A stretch of DNA of 64,000 nucleotides from NCBI RefSeq assembly GCF_003576645.1, contig NC_044925.1, forward strand, positions 21,740,241 through 21,804,240, read 5' to 3'. This document shows, piece by piece, positions 25,011-35,247 of this stretch (positions are counted from its first letter, which is position 1; every line of letters starts with the position of its first letter). A program made the translations under genes and the position numbers. The notes under the pieces were generated by a model, which was not told the DNA's origin, did not search any database, and was given only the letters and a program-made list of their open reading frames with translations. The stretch is from Ipomoea triloba (Eukaryota > Streptophyta > Magnoliopsida > Solanales > Convolvulaceae).

Positions 25011-25202
25011 TTTGCACGGAAACCCTCCAATTTTTGGATTATCTGCAAATTCCCACCCAACTTTTAATCTTCCAAACAAGCCCATCCCAAGGCAATATCA
25101 TTCTATATTTCTATCAACCTTTAACCTTAAGTTAGAATGTCAATCTTAGCCCGAAATTGATGAGCTGCTCTAGTAAAATAAAAAAATTTTAGCTAGATTA
25201 AA

Positions 25203-25395
25203 AATAATTTAGTGGGCTAGTCCGATAACACAAGTCACTTAAAACTATTCTTCTACCAAAAGGTTGAATCCCCAACTCTAAGAACCCTCACGTACAGCCC
25301 GACAAAGCATGTGGGAGGGAATAAACAACGATAATCTAGTGGCTCAGTAGACAATGTCAAATGCTTGTGTGCACAAGGGATCCGCCTACTTAAAA
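25203..25395. repeat. Dispersed repeat, copy 1 (TTGAATCCCCAACTC family)
   Basis: Shares 'aggttgaatccccaac', 'cccgacaaagcatgtgggag', 'ggtaatctagtgg'-like and 'cacaagggatcc'-like words with 26040-26230 in the same order and orientation. 'ggttgaatccccaa' resembles a Pol III B box, so a diverged SINE is possible. It is non-coding. Confidence 0.5.
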
Positions 25396-25923
25396 TTATT
25401 CTTTATTTCACCGATGATGTGCAATAGAATATATAGGAAGTTTATTTTTAAGCTCATTTTTAATAATTTTTATTAAAATTTTAAATATAATATTAATAAA
25501 TTAATTACAAAATAGAATATTTTTTATGAAAATAAATAATGAAAAATAAAAAAATTATTATAACTATTACGTGGTATATTATAGTGTAAATATATTAATT
25601 ATTTTTAGTTGGAATTTAGAAATGAAAGTTTAGATTGATTGAATGATGTATAAACTTATATTTATTAGTGTAAATGTGCTAACTTATTAAATTGAAAATC
25701 TAGAATGTCAATTTGAAAATGAAAAAAAAAATTAGTTGAGTCTGCAGCAACATAAATTTTAGGGTTAGAGCCCATATTTTTAAACCCGACAAAAATGAAA
25801 AAAACTAATAAGTATGATAGCTCAATAAAACTAGTCTGAAACCGAACAAACTATCCTAATTGACGTTCTTACCTAAAGCAAGTAGTTCGTCACTTAATTT
25901 TAGTAGTATGTGTCTCATGAGTT

Positions 25924-25959
<36 letters not shown>
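25924..25959. repeat. Poly-T tract (about 36 nt)
   Basis: Uninterrupted T run followed by AAAA; its surroundings (25400-26030) are AT-rich and without features. Confidence 0.95.
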
Positions 25960-25964
<5 letters not shown>

Positions 25965-26039
25965 CACATCGTCACTAAGTGTAACAAAATTTGAGAAAAA
26001 TAAGGTAGTAAGAAGATTTTATTTATAGAGCATTAAGAT

Positions 26040-26230
26040 AATGAAGTTTGGAAGCTAAGATAAGTAAGTTTCCTCTTAAGAGGTTGAATCCCCAACCTCA
26101 AGGTTCCCACGCCCCGACTCGACAAAGTATCTGAGAGGATGTAAATCAAGGATGTAAATCATGGTAATTCAACTGAATACAGAGACTAGACTTTTGCTCA
26201 TTGCACACATGGAGTCCCTTCACTTTGAGA
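26040..26230. repeat. Dispersed repeat, copy 2 (TTGAATCCCCAACCTC family)
   Basis: Second copy of the repeat at 25203-25395: 'aagaggttgaatccccaacc', 'ccccgactcgacaaagtatc', 'gagaggatgtaaatca', then 'ttgcacacatggagtccc'. It retains a direct internal duplication of 'ggatgtaaatca'. Confidence 0.5.
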
Positions 26231-26639
26231 TGTTGTTCCCATATTGTTGCTGGGCTAAGATAAATAAGTTAAGGTTATGATAAGGTCGTTTAACCATATC
26301 AATACGCATTTTATAAAATAACATGAACATTTTCAATCAAATCAATAAATATTAAGTTGTGATAAAATTAAATGGTAAAATTAAAACTATAAAAAAATTT
26401 AAATGTTACGTAGTAAAATATAACAATTAAATTATTCAGAAACCTTTCTTGTGAAAGGTAACAGTGATATAATAATTAGACGACAAGGTAATTAGTACAA
26501 ATAAAACTATTAATTTCATGAATGGGATGGATAAAATTGTAAAGCCTGTTTTACTCACTAATGACAATGTGGAAACAACTTCTCAATATGAGGGGCTCCT
26601 TATCCATAATAAGTAAAGTGCTAGTCTTTATGTTCAGCT

Positions 26640-26974
26640 GAGTTACCATAATTTACATTGGTAGATGTTATTTATGATTTCGTGCCGAACTCGGTAAACG
26701 AATAAATAGGTGGTATTTCCGGAAATGTTAAACAAAAGTTACCCCAGAAGGAAATTTTCTCTACTCCCCCAATCTTCACTTTACGCCACGCCGACTCCCC
26801 TTTCATCATAAGGCGTGGAATTAGACCCAAGGGTAACGAGTTAAGGCTTCTGTAAGAAGTCCTTATAAAAAGAGAACCCGAAGCGCAGCACATAAGCACA
26901 TATTCATTCTCGGTTTCTCTGTTTGTTGCGAGAGAGCTAATCGAACAGGAGGGCACTAAACTCGTAGGACTTAG
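26640..26974 (+). promoter_or_regulatory. Promoter-like segment upstream of a small ORF
   Basis: About 330 bp of balanced base composition, different from the AT-rich flanks. It contains a clear TATAAAA at 26864-26870, followed about 30 nt later by 'cgaagcgcagcacataagca' and a CT-rich leader reaching the ATG at 26975. No poly(A), LTR terminus or known regulatory element was recognised. Confidence 0.35.
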
Positions 26975-27148
26975 ATGTCTCGTATTTCTCGAAAAAGTGA
27001 TTCGATTGATGAGATTTTAATTTCAAAAATTATTCGTAGAACGTATCGATTTGACCCCATAAACGAGACTACCACCCCGATCTACTCTCGTGCTAATATG
27101 CTAATAGCTTCTTTAAGATGTTTTGTCAAGTTGGGATACGACTTTTGA
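26975..27148 (+). CDS. Unrecognised small ORF, 57 aa
   Basis: Starts at an ATG about 105 nt after the TATAAAA box and ends at TGA 27146-27148. The product is basic and Ile/Arg-rich at its N-terminus ('MSRISRKSDSIDE', 'KIIRRTYRFDPINE') with no signal peptide, membrane segment or Cys/His motif. I do not recognise a family. It could be a real small gene, a decayed end of a larger one, or part of an element. The unusual base composition of this 500-bp island and the promoter spacing are the only positive signs. It ends 316 nt before the PLAC8 gene's ATG and therefore lies in that gene's promoter region. Confidence 0.25.
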   Translation: MSRISRKSDSIDEILISKIIRRTYRFDPINETTTPIYSRANMLIASLRCFVKLGYDF

Positions 27149-27149
27149 A

Positions 27150-27464
27150 GTTGAGATTCAATCTTTTTGAAAGGTGAAAAAAAAAGAAAAGAAATAATAA
27201 CTTGAAACTTAAGAAAGACAGCAATGCCAATTGCCAACTGTTTTGCGTTTGGTTTGCTGACTATTGAGTTCGTCGCGGTCAACCAAACGGGAGTTTTCAT
27301 TGGTTATAAGCTGTACAATTGTGAATGTCGAGAAGACCTTGACTCTTCGCTTTGGAGAAGCTTTCGTCTTCGCTGGCTCATCTCAAGGAGAAGATATAGC
27401 AATTGAGAAGGAGTAAGTGATCTGGTGGGTTTCCGTATCTGTTTCAGAGCAACCGTCGTGAAAA
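27150..27464 (+). promoter_or_regulatory. Promoter and 5' leader of the PLAC8 gene
   Basis: About 300 nt between the small ORF and the ATG at 27465, with the ATG in 'gtgaaaaATGGCG', a good plant start context. A weak TATA-like 'ggttataagc' lies at 27302-27311, followed by a purine-rich leader. The exact start is unproven. Confidence 0.35.
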
Positions 27465-30400
27465 ATGGCGTCGCAAGATTACATGGACAAGATGCAGCTC
27501 CGCCAGAACTATCGCAATCTATGGCACACTGATCTAATGGGCACTATCCAAGCTGATACTCCTTGTATACTCGCTCTCTCTCTCTGTATATATATATGTA
27601 TATGTCTGTGTAGTCTATTGAAAGTTGATACAGATGTGTACGCGTTTAACTGGTTTATGTTTTGGGCGTTTTTTTGCAGATTGCTGTTTTGCGTTGTGGT
27701 GGTAAGTGATGTGGTTTTGTTGATTCTCAATTTATGTGGTTGATCTGTAATTCTGTGTTTGAGTTCTGGATTTGTACAGTTTGATTTTGGAATTTGAACT
27801 CAGTTATAGGGTAATTGGACTTCCTGACTTGTTCTTACTCGCTTTGACCCGGAAAAACCCCTGTCTCGCTAAAATGATCAGATGATACTTCTTTCCTAAT
27901 CACGATTTAGAGGTTGTGCAGAATTTTGTAATTGAAGTCCAAACATTTCAAATGCTTGGCTAAGTTTCTGTTTGATATTGTTTCTTAGACTGGAAAATCC
28001 AAGCTGATCTAATACAACATATTGGATGAATGGGCAGCATGACATTATAGAGAAAAACAATGCTTTAATGTAGATCTGTCAGTTGATTTGTAATTCATCA
28101 AGTATGGTTGGTATGAAGAACGACCTGAATGACATCAATGTACATGTGTGATTACAGTCACTCTAGGCTAGTATGCAAATTGTTCCAAAATGGTTAATAT
28201 ACTAGAAACACATTGTTCAGCAATATCTATCTGGTGTGTATATATGGTGAGTATGGAGACAGTTGTTATTTGTAGTGGTCTTTTGTATAACTTTTGTGTA
28301 AATTTGATTGATTTAAATTGTGTGACATTTTGCTAAAGGAAAGTTGATGAATTGCACAGACTGACTACAGAAAGGTTTGCACTTTGCACATATAAAAGAA
28401 ATTAAGAAGATAAAAAGGATAAATTGAGGCCTAGTTTGGATAAACATCTTAAATAAGCTGTTTTTAAAATAAGCAATTTTCAATAAGCTCAAAAAATCAT
28501 CATAAGTGCTTATATCAGTAGATAAACTGTAAATAAGTTCATACAAATTGCACTTGAGTTTATGGCTTTATCCTATAGTTCTCCATCTTTGGGTAAATGT
28601 TAAGTTCTGCTTACTTTATGCATATAACAGAGGTTATCTAGTTCTATGGTCTTTGAATTGTTAAATTTTTTTCCTGGTGTTAAATTCATGAATATTAATA
28701 AAAAGTAAAATCTTTGCTATGCTTTGAATTGCAGTGGACCTTGTGTATCATATTTGCTTCGAAAACGAGCTCTTTACAATGATATGTCAAGGTAATTGAT
28801 GCTCTGTTCTATTTCAAAATTTAAAATGGGCATACCTTGTATAAACCATTTTTTTGCTGCCTTAGGTATACATGCTGTGCTGGTTATATGCCCTGCAGTG
28901 GTCGATGTGGAGAAAGTAAATGCCCTGAAGTGTGCCTTGCGACTGAGGCAAGTTAAACTAAACTGGCTAATTCATATAACTTGGAATTAATTATGTTTAG
29001 TGTTGTGATTGTAATGTCATATGGAAGCATTTTTTTTTATGCTGCTTACTGCATTTTGTGTACTGTTTATACCTTTTCTCTCTTGTAGTACAGTAGAATA
29101 TAAGCATCAGAATACTATAACAAGAAATCTTATTTTGTGACCTAGAAATCAATGAGGTGATTTCAAAAGGGCAGTTGAGAATTTATACTGCAAACACGGG
29201 TCCAGGGATGATAATCGTGTTATGTTCATCCTGCAACTTGAATATACTGCTTTATATTCTCTCATTCTTGTGTATTCAGTGTGTTCCATTTTGTAAATGT
29301 TACATTTGCCTGAACTGCAGAAGTTAGAAATAAACTCCCTGTTGAAGTTGTCAAATGATGTCAACAAGATAATGCTTCTTTTACCCAAATTCTAGGTTTT
29401 ATCTTTTGGAGTTAGTGAAATTCATTAGTAAATATTCTTATCTCCTAGATTATGACATCTATTTCCATCTGCAGTGGAAGGTTTTCTATGTTTGATTTAT
29501 AGTGTGCACGGTTGCCTTAAGAACTTGTTGAAGCAAATTCAATAAGTATCTTTTCATTCAAGTTTAGTAAACTGGATATTATGTTTTAGGGACTAAACTT
29601 AGATTAATATCAGATTCAGAAGATGCAGTCTTTATATTACGTATTGAAAACAGAAAAGGCGCAGACTTATTCTATAGCCTGTCTCTTCACTGTGATGTTT
29701 ACAGTTTCCTTAAATGATTGTCTTTTTTTCTTCTTTTTTTTTTTTCCTTGTCATGCTTGTTACTTAATATAGTTCATTTTAACTTCTACAGGTTTTTCTT
29801 TGCTTTGGAAATTCAGTGGCTTCAACTCGCTTCTTGTTGCAAGATGAGTTCAACATACAAACAACACAATGTGATAACTGCATTATTGTACTTTCTCTAT
29901 CCCCTCTCTGCACATGAAGCAGTGTATTCACCAATACACATGCATTCCAATTCTTTATTGCCAGTACCTTATACATGTGAGTATGCAATACTCTTTTGAT
30001 AAAATATGGTTTCTTCTTGCAGGGTTTCATGTTCTGTCTCCAACAACTTGCTTGCATATTCTCCATAATTGCAATGATTGTTGGAAGTGAGGAGATCCAG
30101 GAGGCGTCCCAATTACTCTCTTGCTTGTCTGATATGGTCTACTGCACGTAAGCTTCTTTTCTTCTTATTTACCTGTGTTGTACCATATGAACATACCTTT
30201 TACTAATCGCACTTCTTTTGTTGCAGGGTTTGTGCCTGTATGCAGGTAAGCTAGGATGTACCCAGTTTACTGCTTAAATATATGATTAGCTAAGACCGTT
30301 ATAATTTTTTTCTATTTTATATTTCATGCTTCAATAGTGATGCTTAATGTACAAGTTTTGTTGAATTGCTATCTCAATCTGGGTTCACTCACATGGATGC

Positions 30401-30682
30401 TAATCTTGATGAATGTGGTAGACGCAACACAAGGTTGAGATGGACAAGAGAGACGGGAAATTTGGTCCTCAACCGATGTCAGTTCCTCCAGTTCAGCAAA
30501 TGTCGCGGCTTGATCAGCCGTACCCACCCAACGTTGGATATCCTGCTCCAGCATATGGTCAGCCTTATGCTCAACCACCACCTCAAGCTCAGGGTTATCC
30601 AGCTTCTGGCTATCCACCTGCTGGCTATCCTCCTGCTGGTTATCCCCCAGCTGGTTATCCACCGGCTGGCTATCCAAAGTAA
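27465..30682 (+). CDS. PLAC8-family cysteine-rich membrane-associated protein
   Basis: Plus-strand gene of eight exons: 27465-27564, 27680-27701, 28735-28791, 28866-28947, 29792-29887, 30023-30147, 30227-30245, 30422-30682; 762 nt, 253 aa, all phases agree. The N-terminus (MASQDYMDKMQLRQNYRN...) and Cys clusters at about residues 35-82 ('YCCFALWCGPC', 'YTCCAGYMPCSGRCGESKC') are those of a conserved plant PLAC8 subgroup. Hydrophobic stretches around 88-105 and 120-140 suggest membrane association. The tail (about 190-253) is Pro/Gln/Tyr-rich and ends in GYPPA pentapeptides. PLAC8 relatives affect cadmium resistance and organ size, but this subgroup's role is not established. Exons 2 and 7 are microexons (22 and 19 nt). 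Intron 4 uses a GC donor (GAG|GCAAGT). The family call is firm. Confidence 0.94.
30602..30680 (+). repeat. 15-bp coding minisatellite encoding GYPPA pentapeptides
   Basis: Tandem 15-nt units (variants of 'ggctatccacctgctggtta') encode GYPAS, then four GYPPA units, then GYPK and stop. Third-base variation between units shows selection for the peptide rather than fresh duplication. Confidence 0.85.
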
Positions 30683-31075
30683 TTATTTTGGCCAATCTGG
30701 GTTGGAAATATACCTTCATATCTGTCGTCAGACAGTTGTAAGTCATCTAGATTACAATCTCGGAACATTAAAATGTATTGAACAAGTTCTCAAAAAAAAA
30801 AAAAATGTATTGAACAATGTGGGTGGTGAGTTTTTGTGTAGATTCCTATCTCCGAACATGTTTATGTGGGTTTTGTAATTTGTACTGGACATATACAACT
30901 AATTAATGTGTGATTCAGTGATTGTTTGCGAGTATTCTTTCCAAGTACTCAAGGGTTGCACTGCGGATGCGCGTTTGGTCTTCCTGCCTCATCACGTACT
31001 GCCATTAACCACATAAGATCTCATTGTCCTTCTCTGCCATCTTTTGTTCCCACATATTTTACTTGGCTTTCTATA

Positions 31076-31079
<4 letters not shown>

Positions 31080-31104
<25 letters not shown>
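31080..31104. repeat. Poly-T tract downstream of the PLAC8 gene
   Basis: Run of about 25 T. 30683-31080 holds the PLAC8 3' untranslated region, including the A13 tract near 30791 with flanking duplicates of 'atgtattgaacaa'. Confidence 0.8.
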
Positions 31105-31106
<2 letters not shown>

Positions 31107-31282
31107 AATAAAAATAAAAATTAATAAACATCAATTTGAAATATAATGGCTTTCAAGAGCAGCTGACAGGGTTCATGAACCTTGAAAGTTGAAATTATGG
31201 TTTTCAAAAAAAATACTTACCCTCAAGTGTTGACTTTTTATGGTGTTTTACTACATTCACTTTTAAAATAGGGACGAGTATA

Positions 31283-31812
31283 CTGTGAAATTGTCTTACG
31301 GCGGGTTTCAATCTATGAGACGGGTCAGATCTAATAAAAATGTGTTACAACAAAATTGAAATAAATAATTTACAAGAAATTAAAGTAATGACATAACTAG
31401 CATAAGTACTTTGTAGCAAAACACTAATAGACAATTTGCAAGAAATTAAGTAATAACATAATTGTAATCAATACTTTAAATTTTATATATAATACTTTAT
31501 AACATAAATGTAGTAAGTTAACTATAATATATAATTTGCAGAAAATAAAGTATCATGACATAATAGAATTATAGATATATGAACAGATACTACAATGTAA
31601 TAGAGTCAGTAACACTAAAAAAAAAATAGAAGTATAGATATAACCAATATTTTAAGCCTTATATATAATACATTATAACAAAACTGTAATAGACCGTTTG
31701 CAAAAATAATATTACTAAACGACTCATATATCATAAGATCCAAATTCTCCTACTCTAACCTGTCTCATGATTGAAACTTGTGAGACAATCTCACATGAGA
31801 ATTTACCTTAAA
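31283..31812. mobile_element. Foldback MITE (GTCTCAC/GTCTTAC ends) carrying a nested SINE tail
   Basis: The left end 'tgaaattgtcttacggcggg' then 'tttcaatctatgagacgggt'; the right end contains the inverse ('cctgtctcatgattgaaact', 'gtgagacaatctcacatgag'). The interior repeats 'caatttgcaagaaattaa', 'acataattgtaat' and 'atatataatactttataaca' several times. A 5'-truncated SINE is inserted at 31579-31625. It is non-coding and related in its ends to 18000-18300 and 61920-62350. Confidence 0.6.
31563..31641 (+). mobile_element. 5'-truncated SINE tail (family 1) with 16-bp near-perfect duplication
   Basis: 'atagaattatagatat' (31563-31578) and 'atagaagtatagatat' (31626-31641) flank 'gaacagatactacaatgtaa', 'tagagtcagtaacact' and a poly-A. 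Only the 3' third of the SINE is present, as expected from truncated target-primed insertion. Confidence 0.7.
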
Positions 31813-32499
31813 TAGGAAATAATTATGTTTAAATATAGTTGTATTTCTTGTAAAAAAAATAGGGTTACTTTACATATCTAATTACGAGTTTATTAATGAA
31901 TATTTTCTAATCAGAAATAATTACAGAGTATATAAAGTATAAACAGTGAAGAGCACTCAATTATGTAAGAATAACATGACTAAGACAATTTACCTTAAAT
32001 TATTCTGAGTTGGAATTATCTCATTTAAAAATGGAAGATTTCACGCTTAGTTAAGAGTCAAAGATATGATTGACATATTAATCTATACTTTAATCTATAT
32101 ATTGAAGTTTTTGAGATCGGCTCAAGTGCTAAACATGAGAAAAAGGTAAACATGTGCAACAAGGAGAAGAACTGGGCGAAGAAATTGAAAAATAAAGAAT
32201 TAAACCAATCCCAGGATTTCAGAATGCAAGAAGTAGGAGCGTTGTTTTGAGTGGGATTATTGGCATTTTACGACAATATCATTAATGTTCGTAAAGCTTA
32301 ATTGGCTTCAATTCTGAGCTTGCAAGCGAAGAAGTTGACTTTTCATAAAAAAAAATTTTCAAATATTATTTTTCTTTGGTCAAACGTCAATGATGTCTCT
32401 TGTCTTGATGGGTAGAATGGTGGAAGAAGAAAAAAGAAAAAAAAGGTAAAGATGAGCCAAAGAGAAAATAGAGAAACATAAAAATTAATTGATGTATTA

Positions 32500-32598
32500 T
32501 ATGGTAGTGTAAAACATCAAATTGCTTTATTCTATGGTAGTGTAAAATATCAAATTGCTTTACTCTATGGTAGTGTAAAATATCAAATTGCTCTTGAA
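32500..32598 (+). repeat. Tandem repeat, three copies of about 37 bp
   Basis: The unit 'tctatggtagtgtaaaatat' + 'caaattgcttta' appears three times in a row, with the last copy changing into 'caaattgctcttg'. No coding meaning is seen. 31813-32500 is AT-rich without features. Confidence 0.8.
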
Positions 32599-32922
32599 GG
32601 CTGAGTGAGTGGGTGAATTGTGATTTTCATATTTGATATGTTGGTGAGTTTATCACTTTATCGCATAGAATTTGGTTTATTTCTTATATGTGGTTTGTGA
32701 AAAAAATAAATGTAATATATATAGGAGAAAGGTTCAAATAAGAATATTGTTCTTACGTAAGGTCTAATTACAATCGTTCTTCAATGATTGCGAGTGTTAA
32801 TTTTAAAAAAAAAGTTAAATTATATAATTATTTCAAACTTTTAAGTTTGTAATATTTATAAAATTGATTTATCTATTTTCTCTTTATTTTCCATCCATCT
32901 TCAACTATTGATTTATCCAAAT

Positions 32923-33085
32923 GACTTTGTGGTCAAGTAGCATATACAGATGTACAGACTCTTCCAAATGGGAGTTAATGAGATTGAGCTTCTAGCGATA
33001 TTCACTCTTTGTGCTTCAACAGGTTGAGAAAGTATAGATGAACCGATACTACAATAAAATGGAGTTAGTAGTACTCAAAAATAAA
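32923..33085 (+). mobile_element. Diverged full-length tRNA-derived SINE (family 1)
   Basis: Head 'gactttgtggtcaagtagca' (A-box region), then 'ttcactctttgtgcttcaac', 'aggttgagaaagtatagatg', 'accgatactacaataaaatg' and 'gagttagtagtactcaaaaa', colinear with the minus-strand copy at 40522-40680. The target-site duplication has decayed. Confidence 0.7.
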
Positions 33086-33318
33086 AAATATAAAAATGAT
33101 GCAATGTATTTTTTTTTTTTTTGAAGATAATGCTAAAGTATTCTATATTCACAAATTTATGCTCACTAGTATCCAACATTGTTTCCATCCTGAGAAATGC
33201 ATTTCCAAATTTTGCTTATTTGAGTTTTTTAAAAAATTGGGTTGGAATTTTAAAAAAAAATAATTTGTGCCGGAAACACATTTCCAACCTAAGAAAAGAG
33301 TTTTCAAAATTTTACCTT

Positions 33319-33324
<6 letters not shown>

Positions 33325-33354
<30 letters not shown>
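33325..33354. repeat. (TA)n microsatellite
   Basis: About 15 TA units within AT-rich DNA. Confidence 0.9.
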
Positions 33355-33356
<2 letters not shown>

Positions 33357-33839
33357 CAAAATTTTGATTAATTAGGAAATAATGTGAACATTTTTGGAAA
33401 CTTTTGATTAATTAGGAAAAGGTACAAAGTGTTTCTGAAGGAGTTAAGTTTTAACCAATTTTGAAGATGAAACATTTCTTAAACATAAAAATGCACTCTC
33501 ATGGAGTTTTTGTACAACATAGAGTGTTCCTATTGTCCTTTAGTTTGATTCTTATTGTACTTGTTACAAGATGTGTTGTTTGAATTGATCCTTGAAGCGA
33601 TAAATACTAGCAATTCAGTCGTTGATGTATCCCAAGTATTATTGGAACTCTCTCTATTTTAGGTGAGTTAGGTGTAAATTTTCCCTCCTCTAAAGTAGAT
33701 TATATTCAATACGCCTGATGTAGTAAATACACGTGGGTTTACGAATATGTCTAAGTAATTATACGATGTATCGTATAGGTTCGAGTAGTTGTGACAGTAG
33801 GTCGGATGCCTCCAAACTGATTTTAATTTAAGTTCAGTG

Positions 33840-34965
33840 AAGGTTTCCAAAAGTCCCCCCTCAAGGTATTACATGCACCTTATATAGAGGGTTGAAGGGG
33901 ACACATGTCGGGGTTCGACATGTGAGTCATGTGTAGTGTATGCACTGGGGAGGTCAGAGGCATTGTTGATAGACCCATGTGTGAAGAGATTCCTGACATG
34001 TTCATTTCTGATGTGATGAGAGTGTCATTGAATGTACTTGTCTTCTAGTCTTAAGAGGCCTTACAAGCTCGCGACGCCTGGCCCGAGCTCCGGAGTTGGG
34101 ACCAAGTCTAGGTACGTCGCACGATAGCTAATATTGTAGCTAATGAGATTACGTTTTGGCTCGGGTCTGGTCGAACCTGAATGGCATCGGATGTGGTTTG
34201 GAAGTGCGCCTTGCGACATATGGTACACGAACCGAGCAACTATACAACCATACGCCCAAGGTATATTTCTTATCACCCACTGCCTTTTATAGGAGATGGA
34301 AGGAGCACATGCCGGTAGCTCGGCATGGCGTGCACGTGGTGTGCATGCACTCATCTCGTCATGCCAAATGTCTTATCCTTTCACTATTTTTGACAAGACT
34401 TCCGAGGTGACTCCATAGGCCCTAGATCTCTGTGCGGTGGGTCCGACATATTGATGTTACAGAATTAATTTCAGATTAGTTCCAATTTTAAATTCCAGAA
34501 TTAATCTCCCGGTAATGGTTGGCAATTTTGAAGGTTGCAATCTGGATTTTAATTAAACTAGAGTTGACGGCCATGGTTAAATTCTATTTAATCCTATAAC
34601 TCCTATATATACTTGGTTGAGCATAGCATTTTACACACAATTTGAAATACTAGCTTTCTACCTTTCGAAACTTTGTTCTTCCTCTTCTCAACCTCCTATA
34701 TTCATTCCGCGTTCTAAGCTAAGTTTGAGTGCTCATAACTTAGAACTGGAGTGCATTTTGTCCTGAAAAATCTAGACCGCAATCTCCTAACACATTAGAA
34801 GGCGGTAAATAAAATTTTAAGGAAAGAGTACAACTCGACTCATACTTACAATCTACCCTAAATTCCTTTCCTTCGTCCTTGTCTTGTTTTCCAAATTTAA
34901 TAATTCTTTTTCGTATGATTAGTATATTTTTTCAGGGTTTTCCACCAACATCAATAACAACCAAA
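33840..34965 (+). mobile_element. LTR-like compound block with two TATA-containing segments
   Basis: A GC-richer island with no domain-containing ORF. Two internal segments are related: 33876-33925 ('accttatatagagggttgaa', 'ggggttcgacatgtgagtca') and 34271-34330 ('ccttttataggagatggaag', 'gccggtagctcggcatggcg'). A third segment, 34440-34960, has TATATATA at 34604-34611 followed by a leader-like stretch ending 'ttttccaccaaca', as in copia-type LTRs. I read this as nested or tandem LTR remnants. No target-site duplication or internal retroelement domains are visible, so confidence is limited. Confidence 0.35.
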
Positions 34966-35247
34966 TAAATTCGGAAAAAACACAGGAGACGATCGGAATC
35001 AAAACCTCCGGTTGACGACTGACCCTATCAATCCTGATATTAATACTCATTCAAAATTTAGTAAAAACATAATACTTTATTTCATTTATATATATGTCTA
35101 CATTAAATCTATATCTACATATTGCCCATATTCATACAAGGGCCACTCAACAACAACAAAAAACAAAAGATCGAAAAAACATCATATATATATCATCCTG
35201 AGATGTCCAACCAAACTGGCCAAGTTGATTTGCTGGGGGATACATGA

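Noticed and set aside
26672..26956. 94-codon minus-strand frame
   Set aside because: It covers the promoter-like segment in antisense and has no recognisable domain or splice context; the plus-strand TATA/ATG arrangement is a better reading.
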